This document shows positions 1 to 13,490 of a stretch of DNA of 64,000 nt, piece by piece (positions within the stretch are counted from its first letter, which is position 1; every line of letters starts with the position of its first letter). A program made the position numbers and the translations under genes. Under the pieces are notes generated by a model that was given only the letters and a program-made list of their open reading frames with translations, made no database searches and was not told the DNA's origin. Source of the stretch: Pardosa pseudoannulata (taxonomy: Eukaryota; Arthropoda; Arachnida; Araneae; Lycosidae); the NCBI GenBank assembly GCA_032207245.1, contig CM063501.1:85225919-85289918 (forward strand), read 5' to 3'.

Positions 1-3000
1 ACTTTGATGCATTCCCAGAATTCTCTCTGATTTTGTTTTGCTTGTATAAAATGCTGTGTTTTTTAACTCTTTTTAAGGTTGACCTTGATCTTGAGGCGAT
101 TAAATATGCTTTTTCTTTCATTTTGGTGATTATTTGTATTGTGGAAGTTTAATTAGATGGCATAATACGCCTTTGAAAAATTGAGTAATTTGACGCACTC
201 CCAGAAACCTCTCTGATTTTGTTTTGCTTGTATAAAGTGCTGTTTTTAAACTCTTTTTAAGGTTGACCTTGAACGTGAGGCTATTAAATATGGTTTTTTT
301 ATTTTGGTGATTGTTAGTATTGTGGAAATTTAATTAAGTGGCATAATACGCCTTTGAAAAATTGAGTAATTTGACGCACTCCCAGAATTTTATCTGATTT
401 TGTTTTGCTTGTATAAAATGCTGTGTTTTTTAATTCTTTTTAAGGTTGACCTTGATCTTGAGGCGATTAAATATGCTTTTTCTTTCATTTTGGTGATTAT
501 TTGTATTGTGGAAGTTTAATTAGATGGCATAATACGCCTTTGAAAAATTGAGTAATTTGACGCACTCCCAGAATTTTATCTGATTTTATTTAGCTTGTAT
601 AAAATGCTGTTTTTTTTTTAAATTATTTTTAAGATTGACCTTGATCTTGAGGCGATTAAATATGTTTTTTTCTTTCATTTTGGTGATTGTTTGTATTGTG
701 GAATATTTAATTTAGATTGGCATAATACGCCTTTGAAAAATTGAGTAATTTGACGCACTCCCAGAAACCTCTCTAATTTTGTTTTTGCTTGTATAAAAAT
801 GCTGTTTTTTTTAAAATTCTTTTTAAGATTGACCTTGATCTTGAGGCGATTAAATATGTTTTTTCTTCATTTTGGTGATTGTTAGTATTGTGGAAATTTA
901 ATTAGATGGCATAATACGCCTTTGAAAAATTGTGCACTTTGATGCATTCCCAGAATTCTCTCTGATTTTGTTTTGCTTGTATAAAATGCTGTGTTTTTTA
1001 ATTCTTTTTAAGGTTGACCTTGATCTTGAGGCGATTAAATATGCTTTTTCTTTCATTTTGGTGATTATTTGTATTGTGGAAGTTTAATTAGATGGCATAA
1101 TACGCCTTTGAAAAATTGAGTAATTTGACGCACTCCCAGAATTTTATCTGATTTTATTTAGCTTGTATAAAATACTGTTGATTTTTACTCTTTTTAAGGT
1201 TGGCCTTGAACTTGAGGCTATCAAATATATTTTTTTCTTTTATTTTGGTGATTGTTAGTATTGTAGAAATTTATATTAGATGGCATAATACGGCTTTGAA
1301 AAATTGAGTAATTCGACGCACTCCCAGAAACCTCTCTAATTTTGTTTTGCTTGTATAAAATGCTGTTTTTTTAAAAATTATTTTTAAGATTGACCTTGAT
1401 CTTGAGGCGATTAAATATGCTTTTTTCATTCATTTTGGTGATTGTTTGTATTGTGGATATTTAAATTAGATGGCATAATACGCCTTTGAAAAATTGAGTA
1501 ATTCGACGCACTCCCAGAAACCCTCTCTAATTTTGTTTTGCTTGTATAAAATGCTGTTTTTTTTAAATTCTTTTTTAAGATGACCTTGATCTTGAGGCGA
1601 TTAAATATGTTTTTTTTTTCATTCATTTTGGTGATTGTTTGTATTGTGGAAATTTTAATTAGATGGCATAATACGCCTTTGAAAAATTGAGTAATTCGAC
1701 GCACTCCCCAGAAACCTCTCTAATTTTGTTTTGCTTGTATAAAATGCTGTTTTTTTAAATTCTTTTTAAGATTGACCTTGATCTTGAGGCGATAAATATG
1801 TTTTTTTCATTCATTTTGGTGATTGTTTGTATTGTGGATATTTAATTAGATGGCATAATACGCCTTTGAAAAATTATAATTGAGTAATTCGACGCATCCC
1901 AGAAACCTCTCTAATTTTGTTTTGCTTGTATAAAATGCTGTTTTTTTAAATACTTTTTAAGATTGACCTTGATCTTGAGGCGATTAAATATCTTTTTTCA
2001 TTCATTTTGGTGATTGTTTGTATTGTGGATATTTAATTAGATGGCATATACGCCTTTGAAAAATTGAGTATTCGACGCACTCCCAGAAACCTCTCTAATT
2101 TTGTTTAGCTTGTATAAAATGCTGTTTTTTTTAATTTTTTAAGACTGACCTTGATCTTGAGGCGATTAAATATGTTTTTTATTCATTTTGGTGATTGTTT
2201 CTATTGTGGATATTTAATTAGATATATACATATTTGAAAAATTGAGTAATTCGACGCATTCCCAGAAACCTCTCTGATTTTGTTTTGCTTGTATAAAGTG
2301 CTGTTTTTAAACTCTTTTTGAGGTTGACCTTGAACGTGAGGCTATTAAATATGTTTTTTTTTTATTTTGGTAATTGTTAGTATTGTGGAAATTTATTTAG
2401 ATGGCATAATACATTTTGAAAAATTGTCTGTAATTCGACGCACTCAAAGAAACCTCTCTAATTTGTTTTGCTTGTATAAAATGCTGTTTTTATAAAATTT
2501 TTTTAAGATTGACCTTGATCTTGAGGCGATTAAATATGCTTTTTTCATTCATTTTGGTGATTGTTTGTATTGTGGATATTTAATTAGATGGCATAATACG
2601 CCTTTGAAAAATTGAGTAATTTCGACGCACTCCAGAAAACCTCTCTGATTTTGTTTTGCTTGTATAAAGTGCTGTTTTTAAACTCTTTTTAAGGTTGACC
2701 TTGAACGTGAGGCTATTAAATATGTTTTTTTTTTATTTTGGTGATTGTTAGTATTGTGGAAATTTAATTAAGTGGCATATTACGCTTTTGAAAAATTGTG
2801 TACTTTGATGCATTCCCAGAAACCTCTCTGATTTTGTTTTGCTTGTATAAAATGCTGTTTTTAAACTCTTTTTAAGGTTGACCTTGATCTTGAGGCGATT
2901 AAATATGTTTTTTTCATTCATTTTGGTGATTGTTTGTATTGTGGATATTTTAATTAGATGGCATAATACGCCTTTGAAAAATTGAGTAATTCGACGCACT

Positions 3001-6000
3001 CCAGAAACCTCTCTAATTTTGTTTTGCTTGTATAAAATGCTGTTTTTTTTAAAAATTCTTTTTAAGATTGACCTTGATCTTGAGGCGATTAAATATGCTT
3101 TTTTCATTCATTTTGGTGATTGTTTTGTATTGTGGATATTTATATTAGATGGCATAATACGCCTTTGAAAAATTGAGTAATTCGACGCACTCCCAGAAAC
3201 CTCTCTAATTTTGTTTTGCTTGTATAATAAATGCTGTTTTTTTTAAATTCTTTTTAAGACTGACCTTGATCTTTGAGGCATTAAATATGTTTTTTCATTC
3301 ATTTTGGTGATTGTTTGTATTGTGGAAATTTAATTTAGATGGCATATACGCCTTTGAAAAATTGAGTAATTCGACGCACTCCCAGAAACCTCTCTAATTT
3401 TGTTTTGCTTGTATAAAATGCTGTTTTTTTAAAATTCTTTTTAAGATTGACCTTGATCTTGAGGCGATTAAATATGCTTTTTTCATTTCATTTTGGTGAT
3501 TGTTTGTATTGTGGATATTTAATTAGATGGCATAATACGCCTTTGAAAAAATTGAGTAATTCGAACGCACTCCCAGAAACCTCTCTAATTTTGTTTTGCT
3601 TGTATAAAATGCTGTTTTTTTATATATATATATATATATATAAGATTGACCTTGATCTTGAGGCGATATAAATATGTTTTTTCATTCATTTTGGTGATTG
3701 TATATATATTGTGGATATTTAATTAGATGGCATAATACGCCTTTGAAAAATTGAGTAATTCGACGCACTCCCAGAACCTCTCTAATTTTTGTTTTGCTTG
3801 TATAAAATGTTTTTTTTAAATTCTTTTATAAAGATTGACCTTGATCTTGAGGCGATTAAATATGTTTTTTCATTCATTTTGGTGATTGTTTGTATTGTGG
3901 ATATTTAATTAGATGGCATAATACGCCTTTGAAAAATTGAGTAATTCGACGCCACTCCCAGAAACCTCTCTAATTTTGTTTTGCTTGTATAAAATGCTGT
4001 TTTTTTAAAATTCTTTTTATAGATTGACCTTGATCTTGAGGCGATTAAATATGCTTTTTTTCATTCATTTGGTGATTGTTTGTATTGTGGATATTTAATT
4101 AGATGGCATAATACGCCTTTGAAAAATTGAGTAATTCGACGCACTCCCAGAAACCTCTCTAATTTTGTTTTGGTTGTATAAAATGCTGTGTTTTTTAACT
4201 CTTTTTAAGGTTGACCTTGATCTTGAGGCGATTAAATATGCTTTTTCTTTCATTTTGGTGATTATTTGTATTGTGGAAATTTAATTAGATGGCGTAATAC
4301 GCCTTTGAAAAATTGAGTACTTCGACTTCGACTCACTTCCAGAACCCTCTCTGATTTTGTTTTGCTTGTATAAAATGCTGCTCTTTTTTTACTCTTTTTA
4401 AGGTTGACCTTGAACTTGACGCTATTAAATATGATTTTTCTTTTATTTTGGTGATTGTTAGTATTGTGGAAATTTAATTAGGTGAATTACGCTTTTGAAA
4501 AATTGTGTACTTTGATGCATTCCCAGAATTCTCTCTGATTTTGTTTTGCTTGTATAAAATGCTGTGTTTTTTAACTCTTTTTAAGGTTGACCTTGATCTT
4601 GAGGCGATTAAATATGCTTTTTTTTCTTTCATTTTGGTGATTATTTGTATTGTGGAAGTTTAATTAGATGGCATAATACGCCTTTGAAAAATTGAGTAAT
4701 TTGACGCACTCCCAGAATTTTATCTGATTTTATTTAGCTTGTATAAAATGCAGTTTTTTCTTAATTCTTTTTTTTAAGACTGAAATTGATCTTGAGGCGA
4801 TTAAATATGTTTTTTCATTCATTTTGGTGATTGTTTCTATTGTGGAATATTTAATTAGATGGCATAATACGCCTTTGAAAAATTGAGTAATTTCGACGCA
4901 CTCCCAGAAACCTCTCTAATTTTGTTTTGCTTGTATAAAAGCTGTTTTTTTTTTAAATTCTTTTTAAGACTGACCTTGATCTTGAGTCGATTAAATATGT
5001 TTTTTCATTCATTTTGGTGATTGTTTGTATTGTGAAATTTATTTAGATGGCATAATACGCCTTTGAAAAATTGAGTAATTCGACGCACTCAAAGAAACCT
5101 CTCTAATTTTGTTTTGCTTGTATAAAATGCTGTTTTTTTAAAATTCTTTTTAAGATTGACCTTGATCTTGAGGCGATTAAATATGCTTTTTTCATTTCAT
5201 TTTGGTGATTGTTAGTATTGTGGAAGTTTAATTAGATGGCATAATACGCCTTTGAAAAATTGAGTAATTTGACGCACTCCCAGAATTTTCTCTGATTTTG
5301 TTTTGCTTGTATAAAATGCTGTTGATTTTAACTCTTTTTAAGGTTGACCTTGAACTTGAGGCGATTAAATATGTTTTTTCATTCATTTTGGTTTGATTGT
5401 TTGTATTGTGGATATTTAATTAGATGGCATAATACGCCTTTGAAAAATTGAGTAATTCGACGCACTTCCCAGAAACCTCTCTAAATTTTGTTTTGCTTGT
5501 ATAAAATGCTGTTTTTTTTAAATTCTTTTTAAGATTGACCTTGATCTTGAGGCGATTAAATATGTTTTTTCATTCATTTTGGTGATTGTTTTTTGTATTG
5601 TGGATATTTAATTAGATGGCATAATACGCACTTTTGAAAAAATTGAGTAATTCGCGCACTCCCAGAAACCTCTCTAAATTTTGTTTTGCTTGTATAAAAT
5701 GCTGTTTTTTTAAAATTCTTTTTAAGATTGACCTTGATCTTGAGGCGATTAAATATGCTTTTTTCATTCATTTTGGTGATTGTTTTGTATTGTGGATATT
5801 TAATTAGATGGCATAATACGCCTTTGAAAAATTGAGTAATTCGACGCACTCCCAGAAACCTCTCTAATTTTGTTTTGGTTGTATAAAATGCTGTTTTTTT
5901 TAAATTCTTTTTAAGACTGACCTTGATCTTGAGGCGATTAAAATATGTTTTTTCATTCATTTTGGTGATTGTTTGTATTGTGGAAATTTAATTAGATGGC

Positions 6001-9000
6001 ATAATACGCCTTTGAAAAATTGAGTAATTCGACGCACTTCCCAGAAACCTCTCTAATTTTGTTTTGCTTGTATAAAAATGCTGTTTTTTTTAAATTCTTT
6101 TTAAGATTGACCTTGATCTTGAGGCGATTAAATATGCTTTTTTCATTCATTTTGGTGATTGTTTGTATTGTGGATAATTTAATTAGATGGCATAATACGC
6201 CTTGAAAAATTGAGTAATCCGACGCACTCCCAGAAACCTCTCTAATTTGTTTTGCTTGTATAAAATGCTGTTTTTTTTAATTCTTTTTAAGATTGACCTT
6301 GATCTGAGGCGATTAAATATGTTTTTTCATTCATTTTGGTGATTGTTTGTTGTATTGTGGATATTTAATTAGATGGCATAATTACGCCTTTGAAAAATTG
6401 AGTAATTCGAACGCACTCCCAGAAACCTCTCTAATTTTGTTTTGCTTGTATAAAATGCTGTTTTTTAAAATTCTTTTTAAGATTGACCTTGATCTTGAGG
6501 CGATTAAATATCTTTTTTCATTCATTTTGGTGATTGTTTTGTATTGTGGATATTTAATTAGATGGCATAATACGCCTTTGAAAAATTGAGTAATTCGAAC
6601 GCACTCCCAGAAACCCTCTCTAATTTTGTTTAGCTTGTATAAAATGCAGTTTTTTTTTAATTCTTTTTAAGACTGACCTTGATCTTGAGGCGATTAAATA
6701 TGTTTTTTCATTCATTTTGGTGATTGTTTCTATTGTGGAAATTTAATTAGATGGCGTACGCCTTTGACAAATTGAGTACTTCGACTTCGACTCACTTCCA
6801 GAACCCTCTCTGATTTTGTTTTGCTTGTATAAAATGCTGTTTTTTTTTAAATTCTTTTTAAAGACTGACCTTGATCTTGAGGCGATTAAATATGTTTTTT
6901 CATTCATTTTGGTGATTGTTTGTATTGTGGAAATTTATTTAAGATGGCATAATACGCCTTTGAAAAATTGAGTAATTCGAACGCACTCAGAGAAACCTCT
7001 CTGATTTTGTTTTGCTTGTATAAAATGCTGCTCTTTTTAATTCTTTTTAAGGTTGACCTTGATCTTGAGGCGATTAAATATGCTTTTTCTTTCATTTTGG
7101 TGATTATTTGTATTGTGGAAATTTAATTAGATGGCGTACGCCTTTGACAAATTGAGTACTTCGACTTCGACTCACTTCCAGAACCCTCTCTGATTTTGTT
7201 TTGCTTGTATAAAATGCTGTGTTTTTTAATTCTTTTTAAGGTTGACCTTGATCTTGAGGGCGTTAAATATGTTTTTTCATTCATTTTGGTGATTGTTTGT
7301 ATTGTGGATATTTAATTAGATGGCATAATACGCCTTTGACAAATTGAGTACTTCGACTTCGACTCACTTCCAGAACCCTCTCTGATTTTGTTTTGCTTGT
7401 ATAAAATGCTGTTTTTTTAAATTCTTTTTTAAGGTTGACCTTGATCTTGAGGCGATTAAATATGCTTTTTCTTTCATTTTGGTGATTATTTGTATTGTGG
7501 AAGTTTAATTAGATGGCATAATACGCCTTTGAAAAATTGAGTAATTTGACGCACTCCCAGAATTTTCTCTGATTTTGTTTTGCTTGTATAAAATGCTGTT
7601 TTTTTAAAATTCTTTTTAAGATTGTCCTTGATCTTGAGGCGATTAAAATATGCTTTTTTCATTTCATTTTGGTGATTGTTTGTATTGTGGATATTTAATT
7701 AGATTGCATAATACGCCTTTGAAAAATTGAGTAATTCGACGCACTCCAGAAATCTCTCTAATTTTGTTTTGCTTATATAAAATGCTGTGTTTTTTAATTC
7801 TTTTTAAGGTTGACCTTGATCTTGAGGCGATTAAATATGTTTTTTCTTTTATTTTGGTGATTGTTAGTATTGTGGAAATTTAATTAAGTGGCATATTACG
7901 CTTTTGAAAAATTGTGTACTTTGATGCATTCCCAGAAACCTCTCTGATTTTGTTTTGCTTGTATAAAGTGCTGTTTTTAAACTCTTTTTAAGGTTGACCT
8001 TGAACGTGAGGCTATTAAATATATTTTTTTCTTTTATTTTGGTGATTGTTAGTATTGTAGAAATTTAATTAAGTGGCATATTACGCTTTTGAAAAATTGT
8101 GTACTTTTATGCATTCCCAGAAACCTCTCTGATTTTGTTTAGCTTGCATAAAGTGCTATTTTTTTACTCCTTTTAAGGTTGACTTTGAACTTGAGGCGAT
8201 TAAATAAGTTTTTCCTTTTATTTTGGTGATTGTTAGTATTGTGGAAATTTAATTAAGTGGCATATTACGCTTTTGAAAAATTGTGTACTTTGATGCATTC
8301 CCAGAAACCTCTCTGATTTTATTTTGCTTGCATAAAGTGCTGTTTTTAAACTCTTTTTAAGGTTGACCTTGAACGTGAGGCTATTAAATATGGTTTTTTT
8401 ATTTTGGTGATTGTTAGTATTGTGGAAATTTAATTAGGTGGCATATTACGCTTTTGAAAAATTGTGTACTTTGATGCATTCCCAGAATCCTCTCTGATTT
8501 TGTTTAGCTTCTATAAAATGCTGTTCTTTTTTTACTCTTTTTAAGGTTGACCTTGAACTTGACGCTATTAAATATGATTTTTCTTTTATTTTGGTGATTA
8601 TTTGTGTTTGTGGAAGTTTAATTAGAGGTGCATAATACGCCTTTGAAAAATTGAGTAATTTGACGCACTCCCAGAATTTTATCTGATTTTATTTAGCTTG
8701 TATAAAATACTGTTGATTTTTACTCTTTTTAAGGTTGGCCTTGAACTTGAGGCGATTAAATATGTTTTTTCTTTTATTTTGGTGATTGTTAGTATTGTGG
8801 AAATTTAATTAGATGGCATTATACACCTTTGAAAAATTGAGTACTTTGATGCACTCCCAGAAACCTGATTTTGTTTTGCTTGTATAAAATGCTGTTTTTT
8901 TAAACTCTTTTTAAGGTTGACTTTGAACTTGAGGCGATTAAATAAGTTTTTCCTTTTATTTTGGTGATTATTTGTATTGTGGAAATTTAATTAGATGGCA

Positions 9001-9471
9001 TAATACGCCTTTGAAAAATTGTGTACTTTGATGCATTCCCAGAATTCTCTCTGATTTTGTTTTGCTTGTATAAAATGCTGTGTTTGTTAACTCTTTTTAA
9101 GTTGACCTTGAACTTGAGAAGATTAAATTAGTTTTTTCTTTTATTTTGGTGATTGTTAGTATTGTGGAAATTTAATTAAGTGGCATATTACGCTTTTGAA
9201 AAATTGTGTACTTTTATGCATTCCCAGAATTCTCTCTGATTTTGTTTAGCTTGCATAAAGTGCTATTTTTTTACTCCTTTTAAGGTTGACTTTGAACTTG
9301 AGGCGATTAAATAAGTTTTTCCTTTTATTTTGGTGATTGTTAGTATTGTGGAAATTAAATTAGATGGCATTATACACCTTTGAAAAATTGAGTACTTTGA
9401 TGCACTCCCAGAAACTTGTATAAAATGCTGTTTTTTTAAACTCTTTTTAAGGTTGACCTTAAACTTGAGGC
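1..9471. repeat. Satellite array, ~185-bp monomer, ~51 tandem copies
   Basis: Successive landmarks (the GCAYTCCCAG box) fall at 9, 195, 376, 562, 755 and 944, giving periods of 181-193 bp. The array enters from outside the window and stops at about 9471. Each monomer carries a GCTTGTATAAAATGCTG stretch, a T-run, the block TTGACCTTGATCTTGAGG, TTTTGGTGATTG and GGCATAATACGCC. Two broad variants mix. One has GCACTCCCAGAAACCTCTCTAAT with GTGGATATTT (dominant 1.3-6.7 kb). The other has TTTGATGCATTCCC with GAACGTGAGGCTATT (common near 2.3-2.9 and 7.8-9.4 kb). The last two monomers have internal deletions, as expected at a decaying edge. ORFs of 60-130 codons here arise because the repeat keeps a frame open; they are not genes. 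Confidence 0.97.
3618..3642. repeat. TA microsatellite inside one satellite monomer
   Basis: A run of about 11 TA units replaces part of the usual T-run and the ATTCTTTTTAAG segment of a single monomer. A smaller TATATATAT change sits at about 3700 in the next monomer half. This is a private mutation of neighbouring copies and could serve as a position marker in the array. Confidence 0.85.
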
Positions 9472-11345
9472 TGACTGCAACATCTATAAGGGTTTTTTGA
9501 TACTGATTTTTTTATCCCTAGTTCAAAGATACTATGAAGAACACCATCCCATATATAATAACAGCCTAAGTTATCTGTCCGTCTATCCTCGAATTTATGA
9601 AGCCGCTGAACCTAGAATGGATAGAGGCATCCATATTGGATTCTTAATGAGTTAGGGTTAGCAAAATTCAAAGCATGTCTCTAAAACGTTCGAAACCTTC
9701 CTCCTCCCCCCTTTTTTTGAGCGTTTAAATATCCTTATTTCAAGCCCTATATTCCCTGGTTAAGAACAGGCTTTTTAGTTTATCACATAATAAATAGGTA
9801 AAAATAACTTTTTTTTGTACCATTATGAAGTCATTTCTTTAACCATCTCATTTCTTATCTTAAATTATTTAAATACCGTCTGCATTATTTTCATACGTTT
9901 TATCATTTAACTTAGTACGTAAATAATTTTCTTTTATATTTGGCAAAAATAATAGATTAGGTACATAAGTAATAGTTTAAAATTTAATCATCGATTTTTT
10001 TTTGTTGTAATGAAAGTTTTCACCGGTATTTACAACCAATTATTTTTATATGAAGTCTATAAGTCTAATAAATATCTAGAGCTTAAGTTATATATCTTTG
10101 AAAATTAAGAAGTTTGTTCGTTTGTGTGTTTGTTTTTTATACATAACCACAAGGTTTGACTACATGAATTCAACGTGATTCTAAACTGCATTCACAGTAT
10201 CCTCAGATTTTAGAGGAGTAGGAAGATAAAACAAATCATTGAGATTATACCAGGTAACACTCAGTCAAAATACAAACCATTTTTTTACCTTCTTCATAGG
10301 ATACTTTACAATTCTGGAAAATTAAAAATTTTACTAATCCCGTCATATGACGGGCAATATGTTAGTTTATTAGAATGATACTTGTTAAGTCTGGGTAAGA
10401 CAATCTGCATCGTTTTACAGAAAATAAAAGCATATTTTCTGTTTTAACTATAATACGTCTTTGTGGTTTTCATTTGATGTTTAATAAATTGTGAGTAGAA
10501 TAAATGTAGAAGTTCTTTCTTTGTTTTTTTCCCAGTATTAAATATTTTATTTTGATATAAAGTAGCATGAATGAAAGTTGTTGTAATCAAGAGTCACTCA
10601 CAGAGATTTTATTTTCATTGTTGTTGATTTTTAGTCCTATTTAATGAACATTAATGATGCGTTTATTTATTTGGTTATTTCTATACAATTTTCAGCCTTT
10701 GTGTAGCATTTATCATCATCTTATACGTAAGTTTTTGTACCCATAACAGGTAAATAATTCAGGGAACTGCTATGCATTAATAAAAATGCTGTAATTAAAT
10801 AAGTCATGTTCGTGAATCCCTGTAAAACTTCAGATACAATACGACATAATATATACATTTTTTTCAATTTATCATCTATTTTTACATTCATTTGATATAA
10901 AAAGAGAAAATTACAATTAATTTTTTAAGTAAAATTATACAACTGAGAAAAAAGTTTATGAGATATTTACTTATAAAAAAGTCTGAGATATTACAATCAA
11001 GAATACAATTTTGAGCATTTGAATAAATGAACAAAACCGTAAAAAAAATAAATTTTGAAATGATCAGTGTATATTTACATTTTACGAAAGCAGGCATTAA
11101 AAAATGAGGTAGTAGGAGCCACAGAAACTGGTGTATGCTACAGAGGATTACTTTTATTATCTGTTTCGCAACAGTACTGAATGAAAAGGCAGGGCACAAA
11201 TACATTGCCTTATCAGTAATAATTGAAAAATATAGAAAATCGCTGTCCCCTTATCTTTGTAGTAAATAACTCCCACGGGCTTAAGATGACCCGAATCTGT
11301 TACAAGTTATACATCTTTTGTTACATATATAGCTACATATGAGTA
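9472..11345. other. AT-rich unique sequence, no gene seen
   Basis: Directly right of the satellite edge. I see no conserved protein, repeat partner or RNA structure. A 105-codon minus-strand ORF at 10888-11205 is rich in Phe, Ile and Leu as expected from AT-rich DNA, and resembles no family I know. Confidence 0.6.
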
Positions 11346-12568
11346 TCACTCTGAAATTTTGAGATAGAACTAGGTTTTTAAAGTTATACTTACAAAATTT
11401 TAGGTGTGTTCAAAGTAGTCTCATCCAGAATCAATGCACTTCTGTAGACGAATTTTCCACAGATTAAATGCCTCAAGCCATTCATTTCTTGGAATAGATG
11501 AAAAATGCATTTATAGCCACATCAATCTTCTGAATGAAAACGACGTCCACGTAAGTTCTTTTTTAGATTAAAAAATAACCAAAAGTCACACATAGCTAGA
11601 TCAGGTGAATATGGTGGATGTTCTATCACTTTCATTTGTTTTAGTTTAAGATAATTGTTAATCCGTCTGTATGTGAAGATGCATTGTCATAGTGAAGCAT
11701 TAGTTCCCTAACATTCACTTCTTGTAGAATTGGTGGAAGACATTTAATGGTATACCAGTTTGTTCTTACTATCTTCCATCCGTCCAACTTGATGGCTTTG
11801 ACCAATCCCGTACTTCTGAAGAAAACGGCATACATCACTTTTTTCAGTGCGTATTGCCTTTTCACCATTGTCGGCGTGGGATCATTTTCAAAGACCCATA
11901 CTTTGCTTTCTTGACGTGTTCGAACATAAAAAAGTGGTATATACGTTTCATCACCCATTACAATTTTAGAAATGATGCGGTGGCCACCATTATTTAGCAA
12001 TTTAAGAGTTTCTTTACAGATTCTGACACGCTCCCCTTTTTGGTGCTCAGTTACATTATAGGGCACCCAACGGCAAACTACTTTTTTCATATGTAATTCT
12101 TCATTAATAATTTTGAGTATGGCTTTGGATCCAATGTTAAGTTCTCTCTCTATAATTTGATAGGTATACCAATTATCTTCTTTTAACATTTTTCGTATGG
12201 CAGATATATTATTACTGCCTTCCTGTGTTTTCTTCATTCTGAAGAAAATTGCGACCTCTGCTAAATTCTTTAAACTATCTGAATACAGTAGCACAAGCTG
12301 GAGATTCATCACCAAATGCCAATTGTAACCGTTGAAAGCATTCTTCTTGATTTAATCCTGCTTTAAAATTGTAGAAAATCATATCGCAAAAATCTTCTCT
12401 CGTCAACTCCATTTTCTCTTCTGTTTAAACTTTATTCTATGATAAACAAGTTGAAGTAAGTCAGTAAAAAATCGTCTCCTGTGTCAAAATACTCTGTATT
12501 TTAAAATTAAACCGTTACATTTATTTTGTAAAATCTCGTCTGCGCGTATCTCAAAACTTTCAGAGTAA
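11346..12568 (-). mobile_element. Mariner element, near full length, inactive
   Basis: Imperfect terminal inverted repeats bound the element. The plus-strand left end at 11346-11369 begins TCACTCTGAAATTTTGAGAT. The right end at 12546-12568, read on the minus strand, begins TTACTCTGAAAGTTTTGAGA. The length of about 1.22 kb is close to the usual 1.3 kb. A TA precedes the left end, but the right flank no longer shows a clean TA, so the target duplication is degraded or my end call is off by a few bases. The transposase runs on the minus strand and is broken. Confidence 0.9.
11400..12412 (-). pseudogene. Mariner transposase pseudogene (DD34D)
   Basis: Cut-and-paste transposase of the Tc1/mariner superfamily, normally about 340 residues with a paired helix-turn-helix N-terminus and a DDE/D nuclease. 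The start codon at 12412 opens MELTREDFCDMIFYNFKAG, the N-terminal helix region. Codon 46 (12277-12275) is TAG where a Trp is usual in the VFRWFKEF motif. A frameshift near 12205 moves the frame into the long open segment (ends 11641), which holds VCRWVPYNVTEHQ, the first catalytic Asp in GDETYIP and the second in HYDNASSHT. Another shift near 11640 leads to PPYSPDLA and the third Asp in MCDFWLFF. Further breaks and a TGA follow before the terminal TAA at about 11402. At least three frame breaks and two stops make it a fossil. Confidence 0.92.
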
Positions 12569-12908
12569 CCCACGTATTACATGCATCGTCAAATAAAATA
12601 ATTATATACACTATTAATGATACACATATTTTCATATGTGTGCAATAAATATGAAATAAAAGTTTTACAATTTTTATTGTAAAAAATTAATCGTTCAAAA
12701 AACAACTACACGTGTCTTAAGGATTATTGTGAATAGGTAAACAAAATATTGAAATATTAAATACAAATTTTAAAATTTCCAAAAATAAAGCAATTTTACT
12801 AAAGTAATATGTATCGCTCAAAAAAGGCCCTAACGCCCAAAATAGAATAAAGAATATATATAGATTATAATAAAGAATATAATAATAAATCAGTAATAAA
12901 TAAAGAAT

Positions 12909-12942
<34 letters not shown>

Positions 12943-13089
12943 GATTAAAATAAAGAATATAATAATAAATAAAGAATAAATAAAGAACATATATAGATTA
13001 AAGAATATAATAATATATAAAGAATAAATAAATAATATATGTCGATTAAAAGAATGTATTCGTTAAAATAGTTTCACAAATTTGAGTTT
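12569..13089. repeat. AT-rich tract with simple repeats
   Basis: From about 12835 to 13045 the sequence is a degenerate AATAAAGAATATAT-type low-complexity tract with an AT/TA core at about 12909-12942. The part before it (12569-12834) is AT-rich with nothing recognisable. Confidence 0.75.
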
Positions 13090-13490
13090 TTCCTTTTGCT
13101 TTTGACTATTTATTCTTTGTTATTTGGTTTCTTTCAGATATTCTTTTGATAATACCGTACGACTATTTTATGATACAAGAATCAATATCTTTGATATTTT
13201 TATCAGTTAATGCATCCAACATTTGCAACAGACTTTCATCTCCTTATCTTTATGCAAACTTTTTCGATTTTCTGTGGATTCTCTTTCCCCGGTGCGTATT
13301 TGAATTGTCGGTTCACTTGCGTTCAGCTGCGTAAAATTCCATTAGCGAATTTAAAGCTTGCATATTCTGTTGAGATAATTACTTGTCTGGCTTTCACTTA
13401 ATCTGACGAAAGAATTCCTTTTTAACTAATCATGAACTTAATAGTAGATTAAAGGGAAATTATTTCCGTCTTTATAGATTCCGATAGTTA
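13090..13490. repeat. Dispersed duplicate, partner at 15945-16320
   Basis: This stretch and 15945-16320 share long similar blocks in the same order: GACTATTTATTCT, a shared ACGACTATTTTATGATACAA-like block, TTTCATCTCCTTATCT, ACTTTTTCGATTTT and TGTAAAATTCCATTA. They are direct copies about 2.85 kb apart, diverged by substitutions and small indels. The end of this copy merges into the tandem array that follows. Two overlapping 60-codon ORFs here have no support. Confidence 0.85.

Noticed and set aside
1426..7095. Nine or so ORFs of 60-130 codons in the satellite
   Set aside because: They translate the tandem monomer and recur with the same peptide motifs on both strands; no start context or family resemblance.
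1..9471. CRISPR-like array
   Set aside because: The repeats are contiguous 185-bp monomers without unique spacers; the window is eukaryotic.
10888..11205. 105-codon minus-strand ORF
   Set aside because: Hydrophobic composition as expected of AT-rich random sequence; no domain or homologous motif recognised.
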